Origin: Fibrella aquatilis
Lineage (GTDB): Bacteria > Bacteroidota > Bacteroidia > Cytophagales > Spirosomataceae
Assembly (NCBI RefSeq): GCF_017353255.1
Contig: NZ_JAFMYU010000015.1
Span: forward strand, 62,001-126,000
Direction: 5' to 3'
Length of the DNA: 64,000 bases
Numbering within the stretch: the first letter of the stretch is position 1; each line of letters starts with the position of its first letter. Below, one piece after another: positions 48,530 through 56,130 of the stretch. Under the pieces are notes generated by a model. That model ran no database searches, was not told the origin of the DNA, and saw only the letters and a program-made list of their open reading frames with translations. Both the position numbers and the translations under genes were made by a program.

Positions 48530-48555
48530 CCCGTTTCTGTAGTGGAAAAAGGGCG

Positions 48556-48563
48556 CAAAGGTA
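48556..48563 (-). promoter_or_regulatory. -7 element of the Hsp70-like gene
   Basis: Reads TACCTTTG on the minus strand, 26 nt before the ATG at 48529. Confidence 0.5.
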
Positions 48564-48637
48564 CGCAGGGGAGGGTTAACTATTAATGTGTGGCTATACG
48601 TCAGCAATACGCCACAGTGCGAAGCCACACACTAGCC

Positions 48638-49954
48638 CTATTTCCGCTTGCCGTAGCTAATTTTCTGATAGCCAACTAGCTGGTCGGCGCGGGCGGCGGG
48701 CGGACGTTGGTAGACGAAAATCTCGTAGTCGTTTTCGGTCTGCGAAAAGTCGCCCTCAATCAGCGACTCATTGCCAATGGTTGGCCCCACGCCAGAGCGG
48801 CTGATGGGCGGCACCACGCCCGTGACGGCGTAATCGTAGTTATACACCCCCTGCTTGAGCCAGATTGTGCCCCGGTAGCCACCCAGCGCGGCATCGTAGG
48901 TAAGGCGGTTGCGATCGTTCAAGGCCCAAAAATTGAACGCCCCATTGGCATACACCGACACGTTGGGCAGCTCGTCAATCAGCAGCGTAAAGACCGTTTC
49001 GGCGTAGTCGGCCTCGACAGACCCGTTATGCGATTCGAGGTGGTCAACCACAAACAGGCCGTTGAAGTCATCGAACTGCGTGTAGGCCTGCGGGCTGCGC
49101 GGTCGCCCGGCCTGCACATAGGCCACGTTACGGTCGGCCAGGCGGCTGATTTTCTCGACATAGTTGGCCCTTGAAAACAGAGTCCGCGTATCGAAATAGC
49201 GGAATTCGTTGCCGCCGGGGAAGGTGTTGCGCAGGTCGAGGGCGCGATATTCAAGTAGCTGGTCAAACACCCGCACGTTGGTGGGGCGGAGGTTATACAC
49301 AGACCGGTCGTCGCGGTAATTCTGGCGGATCACCACCTTGAAATCATCCTGCGGCGAGGTCACCTGCGCCTGATAGGCCCGGTAGTCGAGCGAGAGTTCG
49401 ATCTGCTGATCGTTGTATTGCCGACTGATGTCGGTAGAGAAGCGCACCCCGGCGGCTACGTTCACCCGTTGTGTATAGAGCCGGAACCGGCGCGTAAACA
49501 GGATCTGCTCCTGGTTTTGCTCGTTGTAGACCACCAGCACATAGTTGCCCGGCAGCTTCAGTCGCGGCACAGCGTAGCGGTAGTGGTAGTAGGGTATTTT
49601 GGTCGCCACCGACACCTGATACTCCGTGATCGGGTTGTCGTTGTATTCATAGGTGAACTCCACGTCGTTCAGCACCGAGCGTTTCCAGTCGGCATTGCAG
49701 TGGATGATCTTCGCCCGGAAGTTGCGGTAAACGGCCGTTAAATCATCGAATTCAAGCACCAGGGGCGTATTTACCTGGTCGTCAATGTTCACAATTGGCA
49801 CGTTCAATGTCCGGGCGGGGTCGCCCACGGTGCTGCCTAACTGGGGGTACAGCAGGACCGTAGCCATCCTGGGATCAATAATCGTGTCGACGGTGGGCTG
49901 AGCCTGGGCAAAAAAGAATGTACAATGAATAATGAACAATGTACAATAGAGCAT
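48638..49954 (-). CDS. Type IX secretion system plug protein (DUF5103)
   Basis: A 438-aa secreted protein of the DUF5103 family, renamed type IX secretion plug; in Flavobacterium a Plug protein closes the periplasmic side of the SprA channel. Sequence marks: ATVLLYPQLGSTVGDPARTLNVPIVNIDD, LVLEFDDLTAVYRNFRAKIIHCNADWKRS, YRYAVPRLKLPGNYVLVVY, a middle Ig-like part, and the C-terminal GAFNFWALNDRNRLTYDA and LKQGVYNYDYAV. The signal peptide (start 49954) MLYCTLFIIHCTFFFAQAQ is read from an inverted-repeat arm, which is unusual. No other type IX gene is nearby. Confidence 0.88.
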   Translation of the reverse strand: MLYCTLFIIHCTFFFAQAQPTVDTIIDPRMATVLLYPQLGSTVGDPARTLNVPIVNIDDQVNTPLVLEFDDLTAVYRNFRAKIIHCNADWKRSVLNDVEFTYEYNDNPITEYQVSVATKIPYYHYRYAVPRLKLPGNYVLVVYNEQNQEQILFTRRFRLYTQRVNVAAGVRFSTDISRQYNDQQIELSLDYRAYQAQVTSPQDDFKVVIRQNYRDDRSVYNLRPTNVRVFDQLLEYRALDLRNTFPGGNEFRYFDTRTLFSRANYVEKISRLADRNVAYVQAGRPRSPQAYTQFDDFNGLFVVDHLESHNGSVEADYAETVFTLLIDELPNVSVYANGAFNFWALNDRNRLTYDAALGGYRGTIWLKQGVYNYDYAVTGVVPPISRSGVGPTIGNESLIEGDFSQTENDYEIFVYQRPPAARADQLVGYQKISYGKRK

Positions 49955-50052
49955 GCAGGCTACCCGACTTGTCAGACGATGATGCCGAACGTAACCAATG
50001 CCGATGCTTCGCCTAGGACGCATTGTACATTGTTCATTATTCATTGTTCATT
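49917..50052. repeat. Inverted repeat joining the ABC-F stop and the plug protein signal peptide
   Basis: Arms 49917-49947 and 50022-50052 (31 bp, one mismatch); words ATGTACAATGAA and AATGAACA, spacer 74 nt. The right arm contains the stop codon of the ABC-F gene (50048-50050). The left arm is translated as residues 3-12 of the plug signal peptide. Confidence 0.93.
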
Positions 50053-52006
50053 TCAGCTTAGCCTCCAGCTCTTCGGCTTCAAGCATGGCGTTTTCCCACT
50101 GCTGCTGAAGGGCTTCCAGGTCGCGGGTGAGGCGCTGGTAGTCGGTTTGTCGGATTTGTAACGCCCCGTTGGTACCGTATGTTGCAGGGTCGGCCAGTTC
50201 GGTTTCGAGTTTCCGCTTCTTCACCTCCAGTGTACCAATCTGCGCTTCGGCCTCTGAGGCCTGCTGCGTGGCCTTTTTCAACGCCTGCTGCCACTCTTTG
50301 CGCTGCGTGTCGCTGAGCGTAGAGGGTAGAGCAGAGGGCTTAGAGGCAGGAACTGGCTTAGAAATAAGTGCCGACTTGCTGTCAACTCTACCCTCTACGC
50401 CCTCAGCTCCACGCTCCGACATCCACAACTCATACTCGTCATATGTGCCGGGGTATTCCTTGATCTGCTCGTCTTCAATATACCAGATCTTGTTGGCAAT
50501 CTGCGACACAAAAAACCGGTCGTGCGACACCACCACGTAGGTGCCTTCGTACTGGTCGAGCGCCTGAATCAGAATATTCACCGACTGCATATCGAGGTGG
50601 TTGGTCGGTTCGTCCAATAGCAGGAAGTTGGCCTGCGACAGCAACACCTTCGCCAGGGCCACCCGCGATTTTTCACCCCCCGACAGCACCTTGATTTTCT
50701 TGAACACCTCGTCGCCCGAAAACAGGAAGCAACCCAACACCCCCCGCAGTTCGCCTTCCGACTTGGTGGTGTTGGCCGATTTCAGCTCTTCCAGCATGTT
50801 ATCTTCCACGTTCAGCGACTCCAGCTGGTGCTGGGCGTAGAAGCTAAACGACACATTATGACCTAGTTGGCGTTTTCCTTCGTTCACGGGTTCCGAGCCG
50901 GAGATAATCCGCAGCAGCGTTGACTTGCCGCGTCCGTTGGCTCCAATTAGGGCCACTTTGTCGCCCCGCTCCAGCCGGATATCGGCTTTGGTCAGAATCC
51001 GTTTGGGGCCATAGGCCTTCGTCACGTCGTCGAGGTGCAGGATATGCCGACCGGGCTGAGTGGTAAACTGGAATTTGAAGTTCACCCGTGCCGACTCGTC
51101 AATGACGGCATCGACTACGTCCATCCGGGCCAGTTGTTTTACCCGGCTTTGGGCCTGTTTGGCTTTAGAAGCCGTAGCCTTGAACCGCTCGATAAACCGC
51201 TCCGTCTGCCTGATTTTGGCCTGTTGGTTCTCGTAAGTGCCCTTCTGAATCTCGTTGCGCTGGGCTTTTTCTTCCAGATAGAACGAGTAGTTGCCGGGGT
51301 AATAATTCAGTTTTCCCTGCGACACCTCAACGGTGGTATCGATCACATTGTCGAGAAACTCGCGGTCGTGCGACACCACGATCACGGCCCCTTCGTAGGT
51401 CTGAATGTATTTTTCCACCCACTGAATAGACGGCAGGTCCAGGTGGTTGGTTGGCTCATCGAGCATGAGCAGCGAGGGCTTTTGCAGCAGCAGTTTGGCC
51501 AGCATCACGCGCATTCGCCACCCACCCGAAAACTGTTGCAGCGGCTTTTGCAGGTCTTCGGTGCTGAAACCAAGCCCCTCCATGATTTCTTCCGCCTTCG
51601 ACTGCACCGAGTAGCCGTCAAGGGCTTCAAATTCAGACTGCGCCTTCCCCAGTTTATCGACAAGGTCGTCGGTGTAATTGACCTCCATTTCGTGCAAAAT
51701 CTCGTCGATCTGCACTTGTAGGGCGTTTTGCCGCTCGAACGCCTGCATCGCCACACTCAGGATAGAGTCCTGCGTTTGGTACGAAAGCAGGTCCTGATTG
51801 AGGAAGCCAATGGTCACGTCGCCCGCCTTTGAGATGGTGCCACCATCAGGCTGGTATTCGCCGTCGATGATGCGGAGCAGGGTTGATTTACCCGTGCCAT
51901 TCAGCCCGATCAGCCCAATTTTCTGGCCGGGTTTAATGTGCAGCGAGGCGTTATCATAAAGGGCGCGGCTGCCCAGAAAGTACGAGAGGTTGGTAATGGA
52001 AATCAT
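50048..52006 (-). CDS. ABC-F family ATPase (second copy, YheS/Ykp type)
   Basis: A 652-aa protein with two ABC domains. First: GLNGTGKST (about 36), FSGGWRMRV signature, LLMLDEPTNHLD. Interdomain linker with a basic helix RFIERFKATASKAKQAQSRVKQLARMD (about 270-296), typical of the YheS/EttA-like group. Second: GANGRGKST, LSGGEKSRVALAK, LLLDEPTNHLD. C-terminal coiled coil (about 560-650) rich in Glu, Lys and Gln. It is likely a translation factor acting at the ribosomal E site; antibiotic resistance is possible but less likely without a special linker. It is distinct from the Uup-like gene at 22446. Confidence 0.92.
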   Translation of the reverse strand: MISITNLSYFLGSRALYDNASLHIKPGQKIGLIGLNGTGKSTLLRIIDGEYQPDGGTISKAGDVTIGFLNQDLLSYQTQDSILSVAMQAFERQNALQVQIDEILHEMEVNYTDDLVDKLGKAQSEFEALDGYSVQSKAEEIMEGLGFSTEDLQKPLQQFSGGWRMRVMLAKLLLQKPSLLMLDEPTNHLDLPSIQWVEKYIQTYEGAVIVVSHDREFLDNVIDTTVEVSQGKLNYYPGNYSFYLEEKAQRNEIQKGTYENQQAKIRQTERFIERFKATASKAKQAQSRVKQLARMDVVDAVIDESARVNFKFQFTTQPGRHILHLDDVTKAYGPKRILTKADIRLERGDKVALIGANGRGKSTLLRIISGSEPVNEGKRQLGHNVSFSFYAQHQLESLNVEDNMLEELKSANTTKSEGELRGVLGCFLFSGDEVFKKIKVLSGGEKSRVALAKVLLSQANFLLLDEPTNHLDMQSVNILIQALDQYEGTYVVVSHDRFFVSQIANKIWYIEDEQIKEYPGTYDEYELWMSERGAEGVEGRVDSKSALISKPVPASKPSALPSTLSDTQRKEWQQALKKATQQASEAEAQIGTLEVKKRKLETELADPATYGTNGALQIRQTDYQRLTRDLEALQQQWENAMLEAEELEAKLK

Positions 52007-52010
52007 GCCG

Positions 52011-52018
52011 CAAATTTA
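52011..52018 (-). promoter_or_regulatory. -7 element of the second ABC-F gene; probable leaderless transcript
   Basis: Reads TAAATTTG on the minus strand, 4 nt before the ATG at 52006. Confidence 0.5.
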
Positions 52019-52063
52019 CGAAAAAACGCCCCCTCGTCATTGCGTCAGTGTGAAGTTTGGCCC

Positions 52064-52071
52064 TATATTTG
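52064..52071 (+). promoter_or_regulatory. -7 element of tRNA-Thr
   Basis: TATATTTG, 21 nt before the mature tRNA 5' end, with a TTG (52040-52042) about 21 bp upstream as possible -33. Confidence 0.55.
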
Positions 52072-52092
52072 CGTCCTCAAAAGCAGTAGCAC

Positions 52093-52165
52093 GCCTCCTT
52101 AGCTCAGTTGGTAGAGCAATTCATTCGTAATGAATAGGTCGTAGGTTCAAGTCCTATAGGAGGCT
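52093..52165 (+). tRNA. tRNA-Thr (anticodon CGT)
   Basis: A 73-nt tRNA. Acceptor GCCTCCT/AGGAGGC fully paired; D-arm GCTC/GAGC; anticodon stem ATTCA/TGAAT around TTCGTAA, anticodon CGT (reads ACG); T-loop TTCAAGT. No encoded CCA. A terminator follows at once. Confidence 0.95.
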
Positions 52166-52170
52166 CACAG

Positions 52171-52199
52171 GAGACATCGGAAACGGTGTCTCTTTTTTT
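52171..52199 (+). terminator. Intrinsic terminator of tRNA-Thr
   Basis: GAGACA pairs with TGTCTC, followed by a run of seven T. Confidence 0.85.
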
Positions 52200-52288
52200 A
52201 TGTTCCGCCTGTAGCCCTTCGGCACCGGTTCAGCCTTGACACAATGGCTGGGGAAGCGGAAAGCATAAGCCATACACATACAATGCCT

Positions 52289-52296
52289 TATCTTTG
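52289..52296 (+). promoter_or_regulatory. -7 element of the vapB-like gene
   Basis: TATCTTTG, exact consensus, 19 nt before the ATG at 52316. Confidence 0.5.
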
Positions 52297-52315
52297 TGTA
52301 TAAACGTCGCAATTC

Positions 52316-52492
52316 ATGAGAACCAACATTGATCTTGATGCTCATCTAATTGAGCAAGCATTGCTGTTGAGTAAAGCCAAAACGAAGAAAGAAGTAGTCA
52401 CGATGGCATTGGACAGTTTCGTTAAATTCTTACAACGTCAACAGTTACTCGCGTTACGTGGCAAGGTAGCATGGGAAGTACATACATCATAG
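52316..52492 (+). CDS. VapB-type antitoxin (ribbon-helix-helix)
   Basis: A 58-aa antitoxin: RTNIDLDAHLIEQALLLSKA (strand and first helix of the DNA-binding fold), KTKKEVVTMALDSFVKFLQ (second helix), then QLLALRGKVAWE, the toxin-neutralising tail seen in VapB proteins of the MRTNI type. In this family the tail usually runs on for several more residues; here it is cut short to VHTS and stop, where the deletion that removed the start of vapC begins. The gene overlaps the remaining vapC frame by 22 bp. Confidence 0.82.
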   Translation: MRTNIDLDAHLIEQALLLSKAKTKKEVVTMALDSFVKFLQRQQLLALRGKVAWEVHTS

Positions 52493-52803
52493 GTAATTAC
52501 CCGATTTGGGTACCACCTGTTGTTGTACAGGAAACGTTACAGGGCGTTCGCGACGATAAGCAATATGACGTTGTCCGAAGCAGCTTATTAGCGCTTAATT
52601 TCTTTCAGTGTGACGCATTTACAACAGCAATAGGAGCGGCAGATCTCTATCGCAGCTTGCGTAAAAAAGGCGTTACCATTCGTAAAGCAAATGATTGTTT
52701 GATTGCTCAGTACGCCTTACAGGCCGACATGGCATTGCTACACAACGACTCGGACTTTGATCTAATTGCCAGCCAGTCGCCTCTAAAAGCTAGTCGATCG
52801 TAG
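52471..52803 (+). pseudogene. VapC PIN-domain toxin lacking its N-terminal part
   Basis: The remaining 110-aa frame matches the C-terminal two thirds of a PIN toxin: WVPPVVVQETLQGVRDDKQYD (E of the active site), AADLYRSLRKKGVTIRKANDCLIAQYAL (central Asp), LLHNDSDFDLIA (last acidic residues). The start of the fold, an ILVDTSVWID-type strand carrying the first catalytic Asp, and about 35 residues are absent. The ATG at 52471 is inside vapB and gives only MGSTYIIGNYPI before the homology. So this is probably an inactive toxin with the antitoxin still present. Confidence 0.8.
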
Positions 52804-52846
52804 CGTATTTTAGCTTTTCCGTTGTTGCTATTACTCATACTCAGCC

Positions 52847-53488
52847 ATGACCACAACTGCACCTGCATTACTGCCATTAACACTTGCTGAACGCGCCCTC
52901 GCGCCAGACGTGCTGCACGTGAAGGCCACGTTTGAGGAGTACCTTGACTTCGCCGAACAGTGCGAGTATAATGTTGAATATGTCAATGGCGAAATTCTAT
53001 CCATGTCGCAAGCATCCCTCCCTCACGAATCATTGGTTAGCCGACTGAGTACCATCTTCAATATCCTTTTCGATGAGGATGATACTATTATGGTTTGCGC
53101 CAGCAGTATCAAGATTCACGTAGCAGCCACAGGCGATTCATTCAATGCTGACGTAAGCATCATTCGGGGTGAGCCATATTACCTGCGTTTGCCAAGTGGC
53201 CAACTCTCGACGGTAGAAATCACGAACCCAATTTTGGTCGTAGAAATCCTGTCGAAGAGTACGCAGGCGTTTGATTTGAGTGATAAACTGGAGGCATACA
53301 AACAAATACCATCGCTTGAACAAGTGTTATTTGTGAGTCAGGAGCAGCCTTGGGTTAGCGCATTTGTCCGCAGCGAAACGCCGGGTGTCTGGCTCAACAC
53401 CAGCGCCCACAGTTTAACCGATAGCATTGGCGTATTGACCCACGATGTTTCGCTGGCGGAGGTTTACAAGAAAATGAAATTTGCGTGA
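52847..53488 (+). CDS. Uma2 family (DUF820) putative endonuclease, second copy
   Basis: A 213-aa Uma2 protein. YLDFAEQCEYNVEYVNGEILSMSQAS (about 42-67), SSIKIHVAATGDSFNADVSII (acidic residue about 105), EITNPILVVEILSKSTQAFDLSDKLEAYKQIPSLEQVLFVSQEQ. The core Asp and the VEIL Glu are kept. It is a divergent relative of the gene at 2293-2907 and belongs to another subgroup (QIPSLEQ rather than GVREYW). It follows the broken VapBC module by 43 bp. Role unknown. Confidence 0.85.
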   Translation: MTTTAPALLPLTLAERALAPDVLHVKATFEEYLDFAEQCEYNVEYVNGEILSMSQASLPHESLVSRLSTIFNILFDEDDTIMVCASSIKIHVAATGDSFNADVSIIRGEPYYLRLPSGQLSTVEITNPILVVEILSKSTQAFDLSDKLEAYKQIPSLEQVLFVSQEQPWVSAFVRSETPGVWLNTSAHSLTDSIGVLTHDVSLAEVYKKMKFA

Positions 53489-53609
53489 TATAAACATTAA
53501 TAATATAATAGTAAAAACAGCGATTGTTTAAGTATAGTAGTTCAGGCCCAGCGGCGGTCGGCCTGAGTTAAATAACTTGAGCAACTATTATAGTTGCAAA
53601 TTTACATTG

Positions 53610-54041
53610 TTAATATCTAGGCAATGAATCTAGTTGTTTTTGAGTAAGAATAGACAATTTTCTTTCGTTCCTAATGTCAATTTTATCAAATTTTTTTGGT
53701 GTAATAGTCATCCATACCACTGCATTTTTATTGTTGAAATGAATAGTCGTATCCATCTTACTAAATTTTGTAAAGTATTGACACCTGAGTGCATTATCAT
53801 CTTGTAGATCATACATACTGTTCCAGAAAAAATTTCTGTTTTGAACATAGTCAAATTGGAACGTGGTATCTAACCGATTTGCGGCATTAATTTCTACTAT
53901 AACACGTTCGCCATTTTCAAAATTACCGCTCATGTCAATTGCCTGCGAACGGTCGCACGATGTCATTGTTGAAACTATTAATATGAAAATAATTATCTTT
54001 TTTGTCAACAAGATCATAATATGGCATTTATTTTTCTTCAC
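53610..54041 (-). CDS. Small AT-rich lipoprotein of unknown function
   Basis: A 143-aa predicted lipoprotein. Lysine-rich start, hydrophobic stretch IIIFILIVSTMTSC with a lipobox Cys, then a polar domain (NGERVIVEINAANRLDTTFQFDYVQNRNFFWNSMYDLQ) and a Lys/Leu-rich end. It matches no family I know. Codon use is much more AT-rich than in its neighbours, as in acquired genes. The GTG at 54041 overlaps the stop of the cytochrome gene (GTGA); an ATG at 54017 is an alternative start. Confidence 0.62.
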   Translation of the reverse strand: MKKNKCHIMILLTKKIIIFILIVSTMTSCDRSQAIDMSGNFENGERVIVEINAANRLDTTFQFDYVQNRNFFWNSMYDLQDDNALRCQYFTKFSKMDTTIHFNNKNAVVWMTITPKKFDKIDIRNERKLSILTQKQLDSLPRY

Positions 54042-55552
54042 TTCCCCAATGCTACGCTATTCCCACTCATGCCACCAACCACTTCCAGGTTGGGCAGGGC
54101 TTTTTTGAGGGTGGCAATGCCTGCTTCGGTGGTTTTGGTTTGCCAGAGGTAGACCGTCTGGAGCGATTTCAGGCCTGCCAGGCTACTCAGGCCCGCGTCG
54201 GTGATGGCGGTGCCGTAGAGGTTTAGGTATTCGAGGTAGGGCAGGCTGGTGAGTTGGCGGAGGCCCGCGTCGGTGATGGCGGTGCGTTCCAGGTGGAGTT
54301 TCTGGAGGTGTTTCAGCTTGGCGATAGACGCCACCGCGCCGTCGCCCACCTGGGTGTCGCTTAGTTTTAGCCACACGAGTTGGTCACTGATTTTGGTGAG
54401 CAATGCCGCCTGCGCATCGCTGAACGTGCGGACGTTTACTGCGCTGACTTCCAGTTGGTTATTCTCTTTCGAAAGCGGCAACACCAGCAATCCGGTCTTT
54501 TTCAGTTCTTCCACCACTTTTGGATCAGCCACGGGCACTTTCATGGTCAGCACCGGCGAGACGGGGCGGGGGGCGCTGGGGGTAGCACTCGCCACAGCTA
54601 GTGTTCTGTCGCCCGCCGTGATGGCACCGCCCGGTCCGGCGTCCCGGCCCAGAGAGGCTAGGGCCGGTTTCACGGCATCATTCACCGTCAGGTCGGCCAC
54701 TTTTTTATCGAACGAAGCACCCTGATCAATCCACCAGGTCAGGAGTGTTACCTGCTGGTCGGTAAGTTGGGTTTTGCCTTTTGGGGGCATGTGGTGTTCG
54801 TCGCTGTCGTCGAGTAGGCACCGCTTAATCATCTCGGAATCAGCACCTTTGCCCACTACAAAGATGGGGCCGTCTTCGCCGCCCTTCTTCAGCATAGCGG
54901 GGGTATCCATGCGCAGATCACCCTTCGATTTTTCGGCGTTGTGGCATTGTATGCAGCGGGTTTGCAGAATGGGGTTCACAATCTGGGCGTAGACCATCGC
55001 CTGATTTACGTCGGTGATGGGTTCGGCTTTGAACGCCACTGCCGCCGCACGGGGGGGCAAGCCCGCCAGGCCCCGGAAGGGTTCGGGTGTGTACTGCGTG
55101 AGGTAGTCTGAGCCGTGGGTGAGCGCCCCGCCATGGTGCCCGGCGGCCATGAGCAGCACCAGCGTCAGCACCAGTGCGGGGGCGTAGAGGGCATTGCCAA
55201 ACGGAATGCGGTGCATAAACCGGTCGCTGGAAACGGCCCACGCCACCCACGCAAATACGGCCACGCCAATGCCCTGCCACTGGTGTTCGGTCAGGATGTC
55301 GATGTCATACCCGCCCCCCAGCGAAAGCAAATACCCAAACACGCACGACACCGTGGCGCTCACCGCCGACCAAAACAAAATGGCCGACATCGTGCTGTTG
55401 CTCAGGCTGATACGCCCCGTCCGCCGCCCGATTTCGAGCAGCCCGGCAATGAGCAGAAAGCCGATGGGGAGGTGAACGACCAGCGGGTGGAAATGACCAA
55501 AAAACAAGGCCCAATCAGAGGGGTTAGCCTGGAGAAGAAGGAATGCGTTCAT
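54038..55552 (-). CDS. DUF2231 membrane domain fused to cytochrome c and leucine-rich repeats
   Basis: A 504-aa inner-membrane protein. An N-terminal DUF2231 domain with four helices (about 18-140; FHPLVVHLPIGFLLIAGLLE), a planctomycete-type cytochrome c domain with haem site C200-IQ-C203-H204 and a likely distal Met (M255 in EHHMPPKGK), a linker, and a C-terminal part with leucine-rich repeats (about 390-500; LKHLQKLHLERTAITDAGLRQLTSL, three to four units). This fusion is found beside PSD1/DUF1501 genes, as here. It may take electrons in a respiratory or degradative system; this is inference. The last gene of the minus-strand cluster, except for the lipoprotein. Confidence 0.88.
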   Translation of the reverse strand: MNAFLLLQANPSDWALFFGHFHPLVVHLPIGFLLIAGLLEIGRRTGRISLSNSTMSAILFWSAVSATVSCVFGYLLSLGGGYDIDILTEHQWQGIGVAVFAWVAWAVSSDRFMHRIPFGNALYAPALVLTLVLLMAAGHHGGALTHGSDYLTQYTPEPFRGLAGLPPRAAAVAFKAEPITDVNQAMVYAQIVNPILQTRCIQCHNAEKSKGDLRMDTPAMLKKGGEDGPIFVVGKGADSEMIKRCLLDDSDEHHMPPKGKTQLTDQQVTLLTWWIDQGASFDKKVADLTVNDAVKPALASLGRDAGPGGAITAGDRTLAVASATPSAPRPVSPVLTMKVPVADPKVVEELKKTGLLVLPLSKENNQLEVSAVNVRTFSDAQAALLTKISDQLVWLKLSDTQVGDGAVASIAKLKHLQKLHLERTAITDAGLRQLTSLPYLEYLNLYGTAITDAGLSSLAGLKSLQTVYLWQTKTTEAGIATLKKALPNLEVVGGMSGNSVALGK

Positions 55553-55569
55553 AGCGGTAGGCTACGCGG

Positions 55570-56130
55570 TTACTCGTTGATAACAACAATAGAGTGAAGA
55601 GCGAGGCTAGAAATAGTAAAGGAAATTTCGTTGTTTTTATACGTAAACGCTACCGGCTTATTGTCGGGTTGCAACGTCAACTGCTTCGGCTTTCGGGTAG
55701 CCCGACAGGTGATCCTCAACGGGCCAAGCGGTGGGATGTCGTCGGTGGAAAAAACGGCCTGATTGCCGTGATTACCCGCCATGTTGATCAAATTCAACAT
55801 CGTTTTGCCCGCTTTTTTTGTCAACGCCACCTGCACAAACTGCGACCCCGCCACCCGCACCTGCGGACTGAACAACCGCTGCGCCAGCCCGGCAATGACC
55901 CGCCTGCCCACGTGCGTTTCACGTCGGAACTGCGCGTCGCCCGCGTTGAGGTACAGTCCGGCTATTTGTCCCTTGCCCAGCCGCGCTATTGAAGCCAGTG
56001 GCCCCGTTCGGAACCGGCTGTCCCGTTCGGCATATACACCACCGAAAACAGCCGTGCCAGGCAGCGGCTGAAAAGGTTGGTAGAAGCTTTTGATGCCCGT
56101 TAGGTCATCATCGAAACCAAAATAACCCAC
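55570..56130 (-). CDS. C-terminal part of the frameshifted glycosidase-like gene
   Basis: A 186-aa frame continuing the protein of 56108-57577 in another frame. It starts GYFGFDDDLTGIKSFYQPFQPLPG and contains beta-rich segments (GPLASIARLGKGQIAGLYLNAG, QFVQVALTKKAGKTMLNLINMAGNHG, PLGPLRITCRATRKP) typical of the C-terminal sandwich of secreted glycosidases. It has no signal peptide, and a GTG at 56130 inside the preceding frame is its only start. I consider it the 3' part of a single gene with a one-base indel near 56110-56160. Confidence 0.7.
   Translation of the reverse strand: MGYFGFDDDLTGIKSFYQPFQPLPGTAVFGGVYAERDSRFRTGPLASIARLGKGQIAGLYLNAGDAQFRRETHVGRRVIAGLAQRLFSPQVRVAGSQFVQVALTKKAGKTMLNLINMAGNHGNQAVFSTDDIPPLGPLRITCRATRKPKQLTLQPDNKPVAFTYKNNEISFTISSLALHSIVVINE

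Noticed and set aside
52154-52345. Minus-strand frame running over the tRNA-Thr terminator
   Set aside because: It runs antisense through the terminator and the vapB promoter; no coding character.
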